64,000 bases of DNA, from assembly GCF_000017505.1 (NCBI RefSeq), contig NC_009675.1, positions 3,853,001 through 3,917,000 of the forward strand. Direction: 5' to 3'. How positions within the stretch are numbered: position 1 is the stretch's first letter; the number at the start of each line of letters is the position of its first letter. Source of the DNA: Anaeromyxobacter sp. Fw109-5 (lineage in GTDB: Bacteria; Myxococcota; Myxococcia; Myxococcales; Anaeromyxobacteraceae). The notes under the pieces were generated by a model, which was given only the letters and a program-made list of their open reading frames with translations, searched no databases and was not told where the DNA came from. Of the stretch, positions 52,053 through 61,493 are shown in pieces. The position numbers and the translations under genes are program-made.

Positions 52053-52162
52053 GTTCCCCTCCCCGCGCCGCGCAGGGCGCGCGTCCCGGCGTTCACGCTG
52101 GGATACGGCGCGCGACGTTATACGGAGGGTCAAAGACCGGCAAGGCGGCGGCCGCACCTACA

Positions 52163-53326
52163 TCAGAACCGCCCTGCCACACCTGCGGTGAATCCGCCGC
52201 CCTCGAGCCGCGCCACCACCGGCGTGGCCATCGCGCCGCCGGGGCGGGCGGCGGACGCGCTCCCCTCCTCGTCCCAGCCGCGCGACAGGTACGTCGCGAT
52301 CGACAGGCCGGCGGCCATGCCGGCCAGCCCGGCGGCGCCGATCAGCGGGGCATTCTCCGAGTCCGCGAACGCCGGGATCGAGATTCCTCCGAGCGTGCCG
52401 AGGAGGCCGCCGGCGTCGATGAGGAGCGAGCGGCCGCGGCTCATGTCCACGCGACGGGCGACGAGCGCCATGGCGAGGAGGCCGGCGTCGGCTCCGCCGA
52501 GCAGCACGGCCTGGACGGTCGAGTCGCTCACGTCGTCCAGGAGCGCGAGCGTGAGCCCGCCGGTCACGAGCCCCCATATGCCGCCGCTGTTCGTGAGGGC
52601 CACGTCGCCGGGCGACGGGCTCCGCTCGCGGGTGAGCGCGACGGCCGTGCCGAGCGAGACGAGCCCCGTGCCGAGCGTGGCGGCCACGGCCGGCCTCGTC
52701 CCAGCGTCCGCGAGCGCGGCGACGAGGCCGCCGTTGAGGGTCCCCCAGAGCGCGGCCGACTCGATGGCCTGCGCGCGGCCCTCGGGCATGTGGGCGTGGC
52801 GCGTGGGGAGCAGCGCCAGCGTGAGCCCGCCCACGCCGCCGGCGAGCGTGAGCGCGAGGTAGACGCGGCCGTCGTCGGCGTCCGCGAGGAGGCCGGTCGC
52901 GACGCCGCTCCAGATGCCGTAGGTCGTGCCGAAGAAGGCGAGCTCGGCGCGCCCGCGGCGGTCGAGCCGGCGAGCCTCCGCGCCAGCGGATCGCCCGGGC
53001 TCCCGCAGCACGAACTCCCCCCGCGCGGCGAGGGCGCGGCTCACCTCGGCGAGCGTGCGGGCGCGGTCGGCGAGAGCGCCGGCCGCGGGATCTCCGGCGA
53101 TGGCACCGAACGCGCGCGCGGCCTCCTCGAGCTTGCCGTCGAGGAGGAGCGCCATCGCGGCGTCGTAGCGGGTTGCCGGATCCGTGTCTCGTGCTTCGAC
53201 AGGCTCAGCACGAGCGGATGAGGGCGCTTCGGCCTGGAGAGCGACGGGCTCGGCGCGAGCGAATGAAGCCGCCTCGGGGGCGGGCTGCTGCGCGGCGAGA
53301 ACGGCGGCGAGGGCGAGCGTCAGCAT
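52163..53326 (-). CDS. Hypothetical membrane protein with N-terminal signal and soluble helical segment
   Basis: The 387-residue protein starts with a signal (MLTLALAAVLAAQQPAPEA) and a low-complexity stretch with two copies of ARAEPV (SFARAEPVALQAEAPSSARA). That stretch is encoded by a dispersed palindromic DNA repeat inserted in the gene. A TPR-like helical part follows (RYDAAMALLLDGKLEEAARA), then eight or more weakly hydrophobic Gly/Ala/Leu helices (for example LTLAGGVGGLTLALLPT, LGGADAGLLAMALVARRVDM) ending in a possible outer-membrane Phe (GVAGRF). I do not recognise the family. An outer-membrane or envelope location is inferred from the terminal Phe and signal. Confidence 0.65.
   Translation of the reverse strand: MLTLALAAVLAAQQPAPEAASFARAEPVALQAEAPSSARAEPVEARDTDPATRYDAAMALLLDGKLEEAARAFGAIAGDPAAGALADRARTLAEVSRALAARGEFVLREPGRSAGAEARRLDRRGRAELAFFGTTYGIWSGVATGLLADADDGRVYLALTLAGGVGGLTLALLPTRHAHMPEGRAQAIESAALWGTLNGGLVAALADAGTRPAVAATLGTGLVSLGTAVALTRERSPSPGDVALTNSGGIWGLVTGGLTLALLDDVSDSTVQAVLLGGADAGLLAMALVARRVDMSRGRSLLIDAGGLLGTLGGISIPAFADSENAPLIGAAGLAGMAAGLSIATYLSRGWDEEGSASAARPGGAMATPVVARLEGGGFTAGVAGRF
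53188..53214. repeat. Dispersed palindromic repeat, copy in a coding region
   Basis: CTCGTGCT and AGCACGAG (8-bp arms) flank TCGACAGGCTC. It lies inside the gene for the membrane protein and supplies the SSARAEPVEARD peptide. A half copy is at about 53428-53444; related copies are at 56191-56204 and 61400-61430. Confidence 0.7.
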
Positions 53327-53465
53327 GCGGGGGCGGCTCCGTCGCTCCAGGTGAACCGGGAGCGCTCCGAAGCGTACCGCACGAGCAGGGATGAGCGAGA
53401 ACCTGGTCCCGCTCGCGCTTCGTACACAGGCTCAGCACGAGCGGGGCTGGGCGTGGCCTCCCCCG

Positions 53466-53516
53466 CCCCTCGACTTCGGCCGCGCTGCGCGCGGCCTACG
53501 CTCGGTCGAACGGGGA
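53466..53516. repeat. Dispersed palindromic repeat (copy outside the island)
   Basis: About 51 bp nearly the same as 44188-44237, with the self-complementary centre GGCCGCGCTGCGCGCGGCC. It stands in the 256-bp gap between two minus-strand genes (membrane protein and M24 peptidase) together with a half copy of the other repeat family. Confidence 0.65.
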
Positions 53517-53582
53517 GAGAGTTGCGGCTCCTGCTTCGAGCTCCCAACGTCTGAGAAGGAGAACCCGCCCTCCCCTACTCCC

Positions 53583-54905
53583 CTACCTCACGCAGACCGC
53601 CTCGACCTCCGCGACCTCCTTCGGCACCGCGGCGGTCAGGTTCTCGTGGCCCTCGGGCGTCACGAGCACGTCGTCCTCGATGCGGATGCCGACGCCGCGC
53701 ATCTCGGGGGGCGCGGTCTCGTCGTCCTCGGCGACGTAGATGCCGGGCTCGACGGTGAGCACCATGCCGGGGACGAGCGGGCGGGGCTTGCCGTCCACGT
53801 AGTAGTCGCCCACGTCGTGGACGTCCATGCCGAGCCAGTGGCTGGTCCGGTGCATGTAGTACTTGCGGAACGACTTGTCGGCGATGCGCTCCTCGACGTT
53901 CCCCTGGAGCAGGCCGAGGGAGATGAAGCCCTCGGTCAGCTTGCGCACCACGAGATCGTGGATGGCGTCGAGCGTCGTGCCGGGCTTCACCGCCTCGATG
54001 GCCTGCTTCTGCACGTCGAGGCACAGCTCGTAGAGCACGCGCTGCGGCTTCGTGAAGTCGCCCGAGACCGGGAACGTACGCGTCACGTCGGCCGTGTAGA
54101 AGTCGTACTCGCCGCCCGCGTCCACCAGGCACACGTCGCCGTCCTTCAGGACGTCGGGGCCGGCGCGGTAATGGAGGATGGTCGAGTTCGCGCCGGTGGC
54201 GACGATGGTGCCGTACCCGGGACCGGAGCCGCCGCGGCGGCGGAAGGCGTACTCGATCTCCGCCTGCACCTGGTGCTCGCGGCGGCCGGGCTGGCCGTCG
54301 CGCATCGCCGCCATGTGCGCCTCGGCGGTGATCTCGGCGGCCTTGCGGAGCCGCTTCAGCTCCTCCGGCGACTTCACGAGCCGCTGCTCGTGCAGCACGC
54401 GGCCGGGCTCCACGATCGCGCGCGGCGGGTGCTTGCCGAGGCGAGCGCCGCCGCGCAGCCCGCGGAGGATTCGCGCGACCCGCGCGTCCCAGCCGGCGTC
54501 CTCGCCGAGGCGGAACCAGAGCGTCTCCGCGCCCTCGAGGAGCGCGGGCAGCTTCTCGTCCATCTCCGCCACGGTGTACGCCTCGTCGGCGCCGTAGCGC
54601 TCCTTGGCGCCCTCGACCCCGGCGCGCCGCCCGGTCCAGATCTCCTTCTCCCGGTCGCGCGGACGCACGAAGAGCACCAGCTTCACCTCTCCCGACGGCG
54701 CGGCGAGGAGGACCGCGCAGCCCTCCGGCTCGTCGAGCCCGACGACGTAGTGGTAGTCGCTGTCCTGCCGGAACAGGTGCTCGGTGTCGGCGTTCCGGAG
54801 CTTCTCCTCGGCGGCGGGGAGCAGCATCACGCCGCCCCCCTGGCGCGCCATCTGCGCGGCGGCCGCACGACGGCGCTCGGCGAAGAACGACGGGATCGGT
54901 TCCAT
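53583..54905 (-). CDS. pepP: Xaa-Pro aminopeptidase (M24B family)
   Basis: The 440-residue cytoplasmic metallopeptidase has a PepP-type N-terminal domain (LPAAEEKLRNADTEHLFRQD, SDYHYVVGLDEPEG) and a pita-bread catalytic domain. Metal ligands are visible: D in CLVDAGGEYDFY, D in YTADVTRTFPVSG, H in MHRTSHWLGMDVHD, E in VLTVEPGIYV and E in GVGIRIEDDVLV. It removes N-terminal residues next to proline. Length agrees with E. coli PepP (441). The ATG at 54903-54905 gives the normal start; the frame is open farther upstream. It is transcribed away from the YeeE/YedE pair. Confidence 0.94.
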   Translation of the reverse strand: MEPIPSFFAERRRAAAAQMARQGGGVMLLPAAEEKLRNADTEHLFRQDSDYHYVVGLDEPEGCAVLLAAPSGEVKLVLFVRPRDREKEIWTGRRAGVEGAKERYGADEAYTVAEMDEKLPALLEGAETLWFRLGEDAGWDARVARILRGLRGGARLGKHPPRAIVEPGRVLHEQRLVKSPEELKRLRKAAEITAEAHMAAMRDGQPGRREHQVQAEIEYAFRRRGGSGPGYGTIVATGANSTILHYRAGPDVLKDGDVCLVDAGGEYDFYTADVTRTFPVSGDFTKPQRVLYELCLDVQKQAIEAVKPGTTLDAIHDLVVRKLTEGFISLGLLQGNVEERIADKSFRKYYMHRTSHWLGMDVHDVGDYYVDGKPRPLVPGMVLTVEPGIYVAEDDETAPPEMRGVGIRIEDDVLVTPEGHENLTAAVPKEVAEVEAVCVR

Positions 54906-55071
54906 GGCCCGCCCATATAGCGCACTCCCGCCGGGAGCGCGGGCGTGCTGCCATTGCGGCGAAACGACGCCTCTAACGGGGCATAGGACTTCATCGCCCG
55001 AATCGGTCCACAAAGGAGCGGCTCAGACGGCGCGAGGCGGAAATTTCCCCGTGAATCCGCAGGGAGGCAAC

Positions 55072-55584
55072 GTGAAGGACCAGAAGCAGAAGTCGCTCGA
55101 CTGGCGCGCGGCGGGCATCCTGCTCGGGCTGCTCGGCACGCTTGCCGTCGCGATCCAGGGGCCCATCGGCGTCTCGACGGCGTACGTGACGACCGAGGCG
55201 GCCATCGCGAGCCAGGTCGCGCCCGGGGCAGTGGAGTCGAACGCCTACTGGAAGAAGATCGGCAGCTCGCTCACGGCGGAGTGGGTGCTCGTCGTGGGCA
55301 TCGCCCTCGGCGGCCTGGGCGCGGCGCTGGCGTCGCGCTCGCGCACCGAGGAGGCGGTCCCGCAGAGCTGGCGCCGCAGGTTCGGCTCCGGCACCGGGGC
55401 CCGCTTCGCCGTCGCGTTCGTGGGCGGCTTCCTCATCCTGTTCGGCGCGCGCCTCGCGGGAGGGTGCACGAGCGGTCACATCATCAGCGGCATGTCGCAG
55501 CTCGCGGTCTCCGGGATGGTGTTCGCGGCGGCCGTGTTCGCCGCGGGGATCCCGGTCGCCCGCGCGCTCTACGGGAGGTCGTAA
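55072..55584 (+). CDS. YeeE/YedE family transporter, first half
   Basis: The 170-residue membrane protein starts at GTG 55072, preceded by AGGGAGG. Hydrophobic helices are AAGILLGLLGTLAVAIQG, WVLVVGIALGGLGAAL, FAVAFVGGFLILFGARLAGG and MVFAAAVFAAGIPVAR. The signature GARLAGGCTSGHIISGMSQL, with the conserved Cys, is that of YeeE/YedE (thiosulfate/selenium-type transport) proteins, split here into two genes. The partner starts 2 bases after its stop. Likely substrate is a sulfur compound such as thiosulfate, by family analogy. Confidence 0.88.
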   Translation: MKDQKQKSLDWRAAGILLGLLGTLAVAIQGPIGVSTAYVTTEAAIASQVAPGAVESNAYWKKIGSSLTAEWVLVVGIALGGLGAALASRSRTEEAVPQSWRRRFGSGTGARFAVAFVGGFLILFGARLAGGCTSGHIISGMSQLAVSGMVFAAAVFAAGIPVARALYGRS

Positions 55585-55586
55585 CC

Positions 55587-56165
55587 ATGAGCCCTTCGGT
55601 CATCCTCGTCTCGCTCGCGCTCGGCGTCGCCTTCGGCGCCATCCTGCAGCGGGTCCAGGCCTCCTCGCCGGACCGCATCATCGGCACCCTCACGCTGCGT
55701 GACCTGACGATCCTGAAGTTCATGCTGCTCGCCATCGGCGTCGGCGCGATCGGCATCGGCGGCCTCGCCGCGCTCGGGCTCGCGCACCTCAAGGTGAAGG
55801 CGCTCACGCTCGTCGCCGTCGCGGTGGGCGGCCTCGTGTTCGGCGCCGGCTTCGCCATCGGCGGCTATTGCCCGGGCACCTGCCTCGTCGGCGCCGCAGA
55901 GGGGCGCAAGGACGCGCTCTTCACCATCGTCGGCGGCCTCGCCGGCGCGCTCGTGTTCGCGCTCGTCTACCCGGCGCTGAAGCCGGTGCTCATCGAGCCG
56001 CTCTCGCTCGGCAGCCCCACGCTCGCGGAGCTCAGCGGCCTCGGGAAGGGGCTCGCCGGCATGCTGTTCGGCGCCCTCATGGTGGTCCTCGCCTTCGTGC
56101 TGCCCACGCACCCGGGACGCAGCGAGCGCGCGGTGCCGGGCGGGGAGCCGGTGCAGGCGGCCTGA
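55587..56165 (+). CDS. YeeE/YedE family transporter, second half
   Basis: The 192-residue protein has five to six helices, including LVSLALGVAFGAILQRV, FMLLAIGVGAIGIGGLAALG, TLVAVAVGGLVFGAGFAI and LFGALMVVLAFVLP. The conserved motif GFAIGGYCPGTCLVGAAEGR contains two Cys and is the second sulfur-handling site of YeeE/YedE proteins (DUF6691-like half). It starts 2 bp after the first half and must work with it as one transporter. A bidirectional hairpin (56167-56207) follows. Confidence 0.88.
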   Translation: MSPSVILVSLALGVAFGAILQRVQASSPDRIIGTLTLRDLTILKFMLLAIGVGAIGIGGLAALGLAHLKVKALTLVAVAVGGLVFGAGFAIGGYCPGTCLVGAAEGRKDALFTIVGGLAGALVFALVYPALKPVLIEPLSLGSPTLAELSGLGKGLAGMLFGALMVVLAFVLPTHPGRSERAVPGGEPVQAA

Positions 56166-56166
56166 T

Positions 56167-56207
56167 CCCCTCGACCCGCTCGCCCTTCCCCCGAGCCTGT
56201 CGAGGGG
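56167..56207. terminator. Bidirectional terminator between convergent genes
   Basis: CCCCTCGAC (56167-56175) and GTCGAGGGG (56199-56207) form a 9-bp stem around a 23-base loop that contains GAGCCTGTCGA, the core of the dispersed repeat family. It occupies the whole gap between the YeeE/YedE second half and the M61 peptidase. Confidence 0.6.
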
Positions 56208-57965
56208 TCAGGGCGTGCGGGTCACCCCCGGCCACCTCGCCCCCGACCACGCCTCGAACGCCGCCCGCTGGGCGGCACCGGCGTTCTCGAGGGGCTCGAG
56301 CCAGACCGTGTCCTCCGGCCACGCCGCGAGCGGCACCTCCACCTCGACGAGCTCGTCGCGGCGGAAGACGGTGAGCCGCAGCGCGCCCGCGGGCCCCTTC
56401 TCGCAGAGGCGGTCCCACAGGGCGGCCCGGTCGACCCGGAAGCCGCCCTCGGCCACCAGCTCGTCCTCCGCGTACAGCCCGGCGCGGTGCGCGGGGCTCC
56501 CCTCCCGCACCGCCGCGACCTGGAGCTTCGGGCCCGGGGCGAGCTCGACGCCGAGCCACCCCGGCGCGGGCCGCTCGTCGCCCTCCTTCGGCGGCGTGCC
56601 GCCCTTGTCGTCGAACGCCTGCGCCGGGCGGCGGCGCAGCCGCAGCCCGACCACCTCGAGATCGAGATCCACGGGATCGGTGCCCCGCACGTGGCGATCG
56701 AAGAAGCGGCGCGCGGCCTCTTCGCCCAGGAGCTCCGCCGCGGCCCGCTCGACGCCGTCCTCGGGCACGCCCCGTCCCTCGTGACGCGCGTACAGCGCGC
56801 GGAGGAGCGCGTCGAGCGAGGAGCCCGCCCGCCGCAGCGCGAGATCGAGCGCGAGCGCCACGAGCTCGCCCTTCAGGTAGTAGGAGACGGTGCTGTTCAC
56901 GCTGTTCTCGTCCGGCCGGTAGAGCTTCACCCACGCGAGGAAGCTCGACTCCTCGACGCTCATCTTGCCCGCTCCCGGCGTGCGCTCGAGCTGCGTGAGG
57001 GCGCGACCGAGGTTGCGCAGGTGCTTCTTCGCGTCGACGATCCCGGCGCGCGAGAGCGCCAGCCCCTCGTAGTAGGACGTCGCCCCCTCGAACCACCAGA
57101 GGAGCCGCGTGTACTGCTCCTGCCCGTAGTCGAACGGCACGAGCGCCGCCGGCCGCATGCGCTTCACGTTCCAGAGGTGGAAGAACTCGTGCGAGAAGAG
57201 CCCGAGCGTCTCCTCGTAGACGTCGCGCGGGAAGAACTGCATCCGGCCCACGTTCAGCGTGGTCGAGGCCGCGTGCTCGAGGCCGCCGCGCCGCTTCTCG
57301 GTGAGGTGCAGGATGAACAGGTACCGCTCGTAGGGGAGCCCGCCCATGAGCCCCCCGAGCGTCTCGACGATGCGCCGCGCGTCCTGCGCGAGCCGCGCCT
57401 CGTCCAGGTTCCCCCTGCCCCAGATGGCGATCTCGTGCGGCCTGCCGAGCGCGGCGAACGTCACGAGCCGGTGGCGCCCGATCTCGAAGGGCGAGTCGGC
57501 GAGCTCGTCGTAATCGCGCGCCGTGAACGTCGTCGGGCCGCCTGGGAGCGCGGTCGAGACCGCCCAGCCCTCGGGCGGGGAGACCTCCACCACGTGCGGC
57601 TCGCCCTCCCGCCCGGGCGCGAACAGGAACACCGCCGCGCCGTTCAGGAACCCGTGCGTGCCGTCGAGGTGACAGGTCCGCACGGTGAGCTCGTTCGCGT
57701 AAACCCGGTAGCGCACCACCACGCGCTCCGCGTCCCCGGCGGAGACGCGAAAGCGCTGCTTGTCGAGTCGCTCGATCCCGAGACGGCGGCCCTGGCCGTC
57801 CTCGGCCTGCACGCCCTCGAGGTGGCGCGCGAACTCCCGCACGAGATAGCTGCCGGGGGTCCAGACGGGGAGCGCGAGCACGGGTGCGGCGCCGGGCCGC
57901 TCCAGGATCGCCTCGACGTGGAACAGGTGAGTGTGCGGTTCGGGGAGCGAGAGCCGGTAGCGCAT
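56208..57965 (-). CDS. M61 family metallopeptidase (glycyl aminopeptidase type) with PDZ domain
   Basis: The 585-residue protein shows an N-terminal beta domain (SYLVREFARHLEGVQA), the M61 catalytic domain with zinc motif HEFFHLWNVKRMRP (H259, E260, H263) and ligand Glu in WWFEGATSYYEGLALSRAG, a C-terminal helical part, and a PDZ-like domain (APGWLGVELAPGPKLQVAAV, HRAGLYAEDELVAEGGFRVD). No signal peptide is seen, so it is probably cytoplasmic. M61 peptidases prefer N-terminal Gly or Ala. The start ATG at 57963-57965 is only about 80 bp from the divergent regulator gene. Confidence 0.93.
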   Translation of the reverse strand: MRYRLSLPEPHTHLFHVEAILERPGAAPVLALPVWTPGSYLVREFARHLEGVQAEDGQGRRLGIERLDKQRFRVSAGDAERVVVRYRVYANELTVRTCHLDGTHGFLNGAAVFLFAPGREGEPHVVEVSPPEGWAVSTALPGGPTTFTARDYDELADSPFEIGRHRLVTFAALGRPHEIAIWGRGNLDEARLAQDARRIVETLGGLMGGLPYERYLFILHLTEKRRGGLEHAASTTLNVGRMQFFPRDVYEETLGLFSHEFFHLWNVKRMRPAALVPFDYGQEQYTRLLWWFEGATSYYEGLALSRAGIVDAKKHLRNLGRALTQLERTPGAGKMSVEESSFLAWVKLYRPDENSVNSTVSYYLKGELVALALDLALRRAGSSLDALLRALYARHEGRGVPEDGVERAAAELLGEEAARRFFDRHVRGTDPVDLDLEVVGLRLRRRPAQAFDDKGGTPPKEGDERPAPGWLGVELAPGPKLQVAAVREGSPAHRAGLYAEDELVAEGGFRVDRAALWDRLCEKGPAGALRLTVFRRDELVEVEVPLAAWPEDTVWLEPLENAGAAQRAAFEAWSGARWPGVTRTP

Positions 57966-58040
57966 GTGGCCCTCAATCTAGCCCGGGATCAACTGCGCGC
58001 CCGGCACTTCTGTTAGCCTGCGCCGCAGGGGGTCGCACCG

Positions 58041-61000
58041 TTGACGATGCTGAAGCTCCACCTCCTCGGCCGATTCGAGGTGGTCCGTGCGGACACGCCC
58101 ATCCCCGCCCACGCGTGGCGGCGGCGGCGTCCGGCCGACCTGCTGAAGCTCGTCGCGCTCGCTCCCGGCCGCACCCTCGGGCGCGAGGCCGCCATCGACG
58201 CGCTGTGGCCCGACAAGGATCCCGCCAGCGGCGCCAACAACCTCCACCGCGCGCTCTACGACCTCCGCCAGATCCTCGGCGGACGGTGGGTGGACATCGA
58301 GCACGGCCTGCTCTCGCTGCGCCCCGACGTCTGGGTGGACGTGGACGTGTTCGAGGCGGCGGCGCGCGCGGACGGCTCGGAGCGCTGGGGGCAGGCGGTC
58401 GCGCTCTACCGCGGCGACCTCTCGCCCGAGGACCGCGACTCCCCCTGGCTGCAGCCGCGGCGCGCCGAGCTGCGCGCCCGCTTCGTGGACGTGGCGCTCC
58501 CGCTCGCCCGCTCCACGGCGGACCGCGGCGACTTCTCCACCGCGATCCCCAACCTCCGCCGCGTGCTCGAGGCCGACCCCGCCAACGAGGAGGCGCACCG
58601 CCTCCTCATGCGCCTCCTGGCCGAGACCGGCCGCAGGGCCGAGGCGCTCCGCCAGTACGACGCGTGCGAGGAGGCGCTGCGGGTCGCCGGACGGCCTGGC
58701 GCGTCGGAGGAGACGCGCGCGCTATGGGACGCGATCCAGCGCGGAGCGGTCGGGCCGCCGCAGGCGCCCCCGGCCCAGGACGCCGCGCGCCGCGCGTCGC
58801 GCCGGCTGCTCGGCACGACCGAGCCCGCGCCGGTGCGGGGCCGCGGCGCGGTGACCCTGCTCCTCGAGTCTCTCCTCGAGCAGGGGTCGGGGACGCTCGT
58901 CCTCCTCGGCGAGCGCGGGGTCGGCAAGACGCGGCTCGCGGTGGAGGGGGCGCGGCTCGCGCAGGCGCGCGGCGCCGCGGTGCTGTGCGGCGTCGCCACC
59001 GGGCGGGGCGCGCCCTACGCCCTCCTCGCCGACGCCTTCGCCGAGGAGGCGCGCGCCAACCCCGCCTTCGGTGACCCGCTCGCCGGCGCGGCGCCCGGCT
59101 CGGGCGTGGCGGGCGAGGACGTCCGCCAGGGCATCTTCGACGCGGTGGAGCAGGCGCTCCGCGCCGCGAGCGGCGGGCGGCCGCTGTACCTGCTCCTCGA
59201 CGACCTCCACGCCGCGGACGAGTCGTCGCTGAACCTGCTGCACCTGCTCGCCCGCGACGCGCGCGCGCTGCGGCTCATGATCGTCGGCACGTGCAACGAG
59301 GCCGCAGTCCACTCCGGTACGCCCATCCAGATGGCGCTCGCGCACCTCGACTGCGCGCGCCTCGCCCGCGGCGTGCGCCTCCCTCGCCTCGGCCTCGCCG
59401 CCACGCGCGAGCAGGTGGCGGACCTCCTCGGCGAGCCGGCGGCGGAGAGCACCGTCACGCAGCTCTACCGCCTCGCCGACGGCTCGCCGCTCCTCACCGA
59501 GGAGCTCGTGCGCGCCCAGCGCGAGTCGAGCACCTCGACGCTCCCGGCGAGCCTCCCGGCCGCGATCCACGCGCGCGTCGAGCGGCTCGGCGCCCGGGCC
59601 GAGGCGCTCCTCGCCGCGGCCGCGGTGGCCGGCGCGCGCTTCGACTTCGAGCTCGTCCACCCGGTCTCGGGGCTCACCCCGCACGAGGCGATCTCCGCGC
59701 TCGACGCCTGCGTCGAGGCCCGGCTCCTCGACGAGGACGGCGCGGGGTACCGGTTCCACCACGCGCTCGTGCGCGACGCGCTCTACGAGGGGCTGCCCCC
59801 CGCCCGCCGCGCGGCCCTTCACGGCGCCCTCGCCGACGCGCTCGAAGCGGTCGTCCCGCCGGGCGGCGAGCCACCGTCGGAGGCGCTCGCCTGGCACCGC
59901 CGCCGGGCGGGCGACGACGAGCGCGCCGTGGTCCACCTGATCGCCGCCGGCCACCGCGCCGCCGCGCGCGCGGGGCTGGGCGAGGCGCTCGCCTTCTACT
60001 CCGAGGCGCTCGAGCTGCTCGAGCGGACGGGCGGCCCCACGGCGACGCAGGAGCTCGAGCTTCGCGACGCGATGGGTCGCGTCCAGCTCGATCTCGGCGA
60101 GCTCGCGGGCGCCGCGCGCTCCTTTTCGCAGGCCGCCCGCGCCGAGGACGGCGCCAACCCCAGCCTCGCCCCCGAGCAGCGCGCCCGCGCGCACCGGCTC
60201 GCTGCGGTCTCCCTCGCCGCCGCGGGCCAGCTCCGCGCCGCGGCCGGGGAGCTCGAGGAGGGGCTCGCCGCGGTGGAGGCGATGGGCGAGGAGGCGGCGG
60301 CGCTCCTGCACCTGCGCGCCCAGCTCCTCTGGCACGAGCACCGGCCCGCCGAGGCGCTCGCCGCCGCGGAGGCCTGCCTCGTGCGAGCGCAGGAGGCCGC
60401 GGACGCGGACCTCGCCGCGCGCGGCGCCGACCTCGTCGCGCTGGCCCGCGCGTCGCTCGGCGACCCGCTCCGCCCGCCGGAGGACGCCACCGGCCCGCGC
60501 GAGCGCGCCCAGCAGGATCTCACCCCCGAGCACCCCGTCCCGCTGCACCTCGTCCTCTGGGACCGCGACCTCCTCGGCGACGCGACCGCCGCAGAGGTGG
60601 GCCACGCCGCGGCGCTCCTCTCGCAGCGGGCGCGGCAGCGCGAGGCGGTCCGGGCCGCCGTGAGCGGGCGATACGGCGAGGGCGTCGCCGCCCTGGCCGC
60701 GGGCGAGCTGGACCTCGCCGAGGTGGCGCTGCGTGACGCGCTCGAGCGCCACCGCGCGACCGGCTCCGCCATCGGCGAGGCGCTCGCGCTCGAGCGGCTC
60801 GCCGCGCTGCTCACCGTGCGCGGCCGGCTGGACGAGGCGCTCTCGCTCGTGGACCTCGGCGTGGTGGTGGCCGAGCGCGCGCGGCTGCGGCGCCACGCGC
60901 TGACGCGCCTTCACGCCACGGAGGCCCGCAACCGGCTCGCCGCGGGGGCGTTGTACGCGGCGGAGGACGCGGTGCGTGAGGCGAGCGAGGCCGCCGCGCG

Positions 61001-61370
61001 CCACGGTCCCTGCGCCGCCTGCGACGCCGCCTTCCGGCCGGAGGCGGTGCGCGTCTGGCTCGCCCGCGGCCGGCTCGGGCACGCCGACGCGGAGGCGACT
61101 CAGCTCGAGGAGCTCGCGCGCCAGCGCGGCGGGCGGGTCGTCTTCGCCATCGCCCGCCTGGCCCGGGCGCGCGTGCTCGCCGCCCACGGGCGCGTCGACG
61201 AGGCGCTCGCGGCGCTGGCGAACGCGCGCGCCGGGTTCCTCGGCGCGGGGCACCGGCTCGACGCCGCCAGGACCGTGCGGTTCGAGGCGCGGCTGCGCGG
61301 GGCGGGCTGGACGATCCCCGAGGAGCTGCTCGCGCTCGACGCGCTCGCGATCCTCGACGCGGACGCGTGA
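58041..61370 (+). CDS. BTAD-type transcriptional regulator with AAA ATPase and TPR region
   Basis: The roughly 1109-residue regulator has an OmpR-like winged helix (LLGRFEVVRADTPIPAHAWR, LALAPGRTLGREAAIDALWP, residues 1-95), a bacterial transcriptional activation domain (BTAD, about 100-240, DRGDFSTAIPNLRRVLEADP), and an AAA/STAND NTPase with Walker A GERGVGKTRLAVE (about 290) and LYLLLDDLHAADESSLNLL. A long Ala/Leu/Glu helical TPR-like C-terminus follows. The start is TTG 58041 or ATG 58047. Such proteins (AfsR/SARP-like without a SARP partner) integrate a ligand or protein signal to activate a target promoter; the target is unknown. It is divergent from the M61 gene and followed by kdd after about 120 bp. 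Confidence 0.88.
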   Translation: MTMLKLHLLGRFEVVRADTPIPAHAWRRRRPADLLKLVALAPGRTLGREAAIDALWPDKDPASGANNLHRALYDLRQILGGRWVDIEHGLLSLRPDVWVDVDVFEAAARADGSERWGQAVALYRGDLSPEDRDSPWLQPRRAELRARFVDVALPLARSTADRGDFSTAIPNLRRVLEADPANEEAHRLLMRLLAETGRRAEALRQYDACEEALRVAGRPGASEETRALWDAIQRGAVGPPQAPPAQDAARRASRRLLGTTEPAPVRGRGAVTLLLESLLEQGSGTLVLLGERGVGKTRLAVEGARLAQARGAAVLCGVATGRGAPYALLADAFAEEARANPAFGDPLAGAAPGSGVAGEDVRQGIFDAVEQALRAASGGRPLYLLLDDLHAADESSLNLLHLLARDARALRLMIVGTCNEAAVHSGTPIQMALAHLDCARLARGVRLPRLGLAATREQVADLLGEPAAESTVTQLYRLADGSPLLTEELVRAQRESSTSTLPASLPAAIHARVERLGARAEALLAAAAVAGARFDFELVHPVSGLTPHEAISALDACVEARLLDEDGAGYRFHHALVRDALYEGLPPARRAALHGALADALEAVVPPGGEPPSEALAWHRRRAGDDERAVVHLIAAGHRAAARAGLGEALAFYSEALELLERTGGPTATQELELRDAMGRVQLDLGELAGAARSFSQAARAEDGANPSLAPEQRARAHRLAAVSLAAAGQLRAAAGELEEGLAAVEAMGEEAAALLHLRAQLLWHEHRPAEALAAAEACLVRAQEAADADLAARGADLVALARASLGDPLRPPEDATGPRERAQQDLTPEHPVPLHLVLWDRDLLGDATAAEVGHAAALLSQRARQREAVRAAVSGRYGEGVAALAAGELDLAEVALRDALERHRATGSAIGEALALERLAALLTVRGRLDEALSLVDLGVVVAERARLRRHALTRLHATEARNRLAAGALYAAEDAVREASEAAARHGPCAACDAAFRPEAVRVWLARGRLGHADAEATQLEELARQRGGRVVFAIARLARARVLAAHGRVDEALAALANARAGFLGAGHRLDAARTVRFEARLRGAGWTIPEELLALDALAILDADA

Positions 61371-61399
61371 CGCGGGGAGAATCGTCTCGACTCGCCCGC

Positions 61400-61430
61400 C
61401 GCTCGTGGTGAGCCTGTCGAACCACGAGCG
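61400..61430. repeat. Dispersed palindromic repeat
   Basis: CGCTCGTGGT and ACCACGAGCG form perfect 10-bp arms around GAGCCTGTCGA. It lies between the BTAD regulator and the dehydrogenase gene, and is the clearest member of the family also seen at 53188-53214. It may act as a terminator. Confidence 0.75.
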
Positions 61431-61493
61431 TCCGGGACCTGGCCCCTCCTCGTCGCTGGCGCCGGACCCGCCCTCCCCCTAAGCTCCGCGCGC

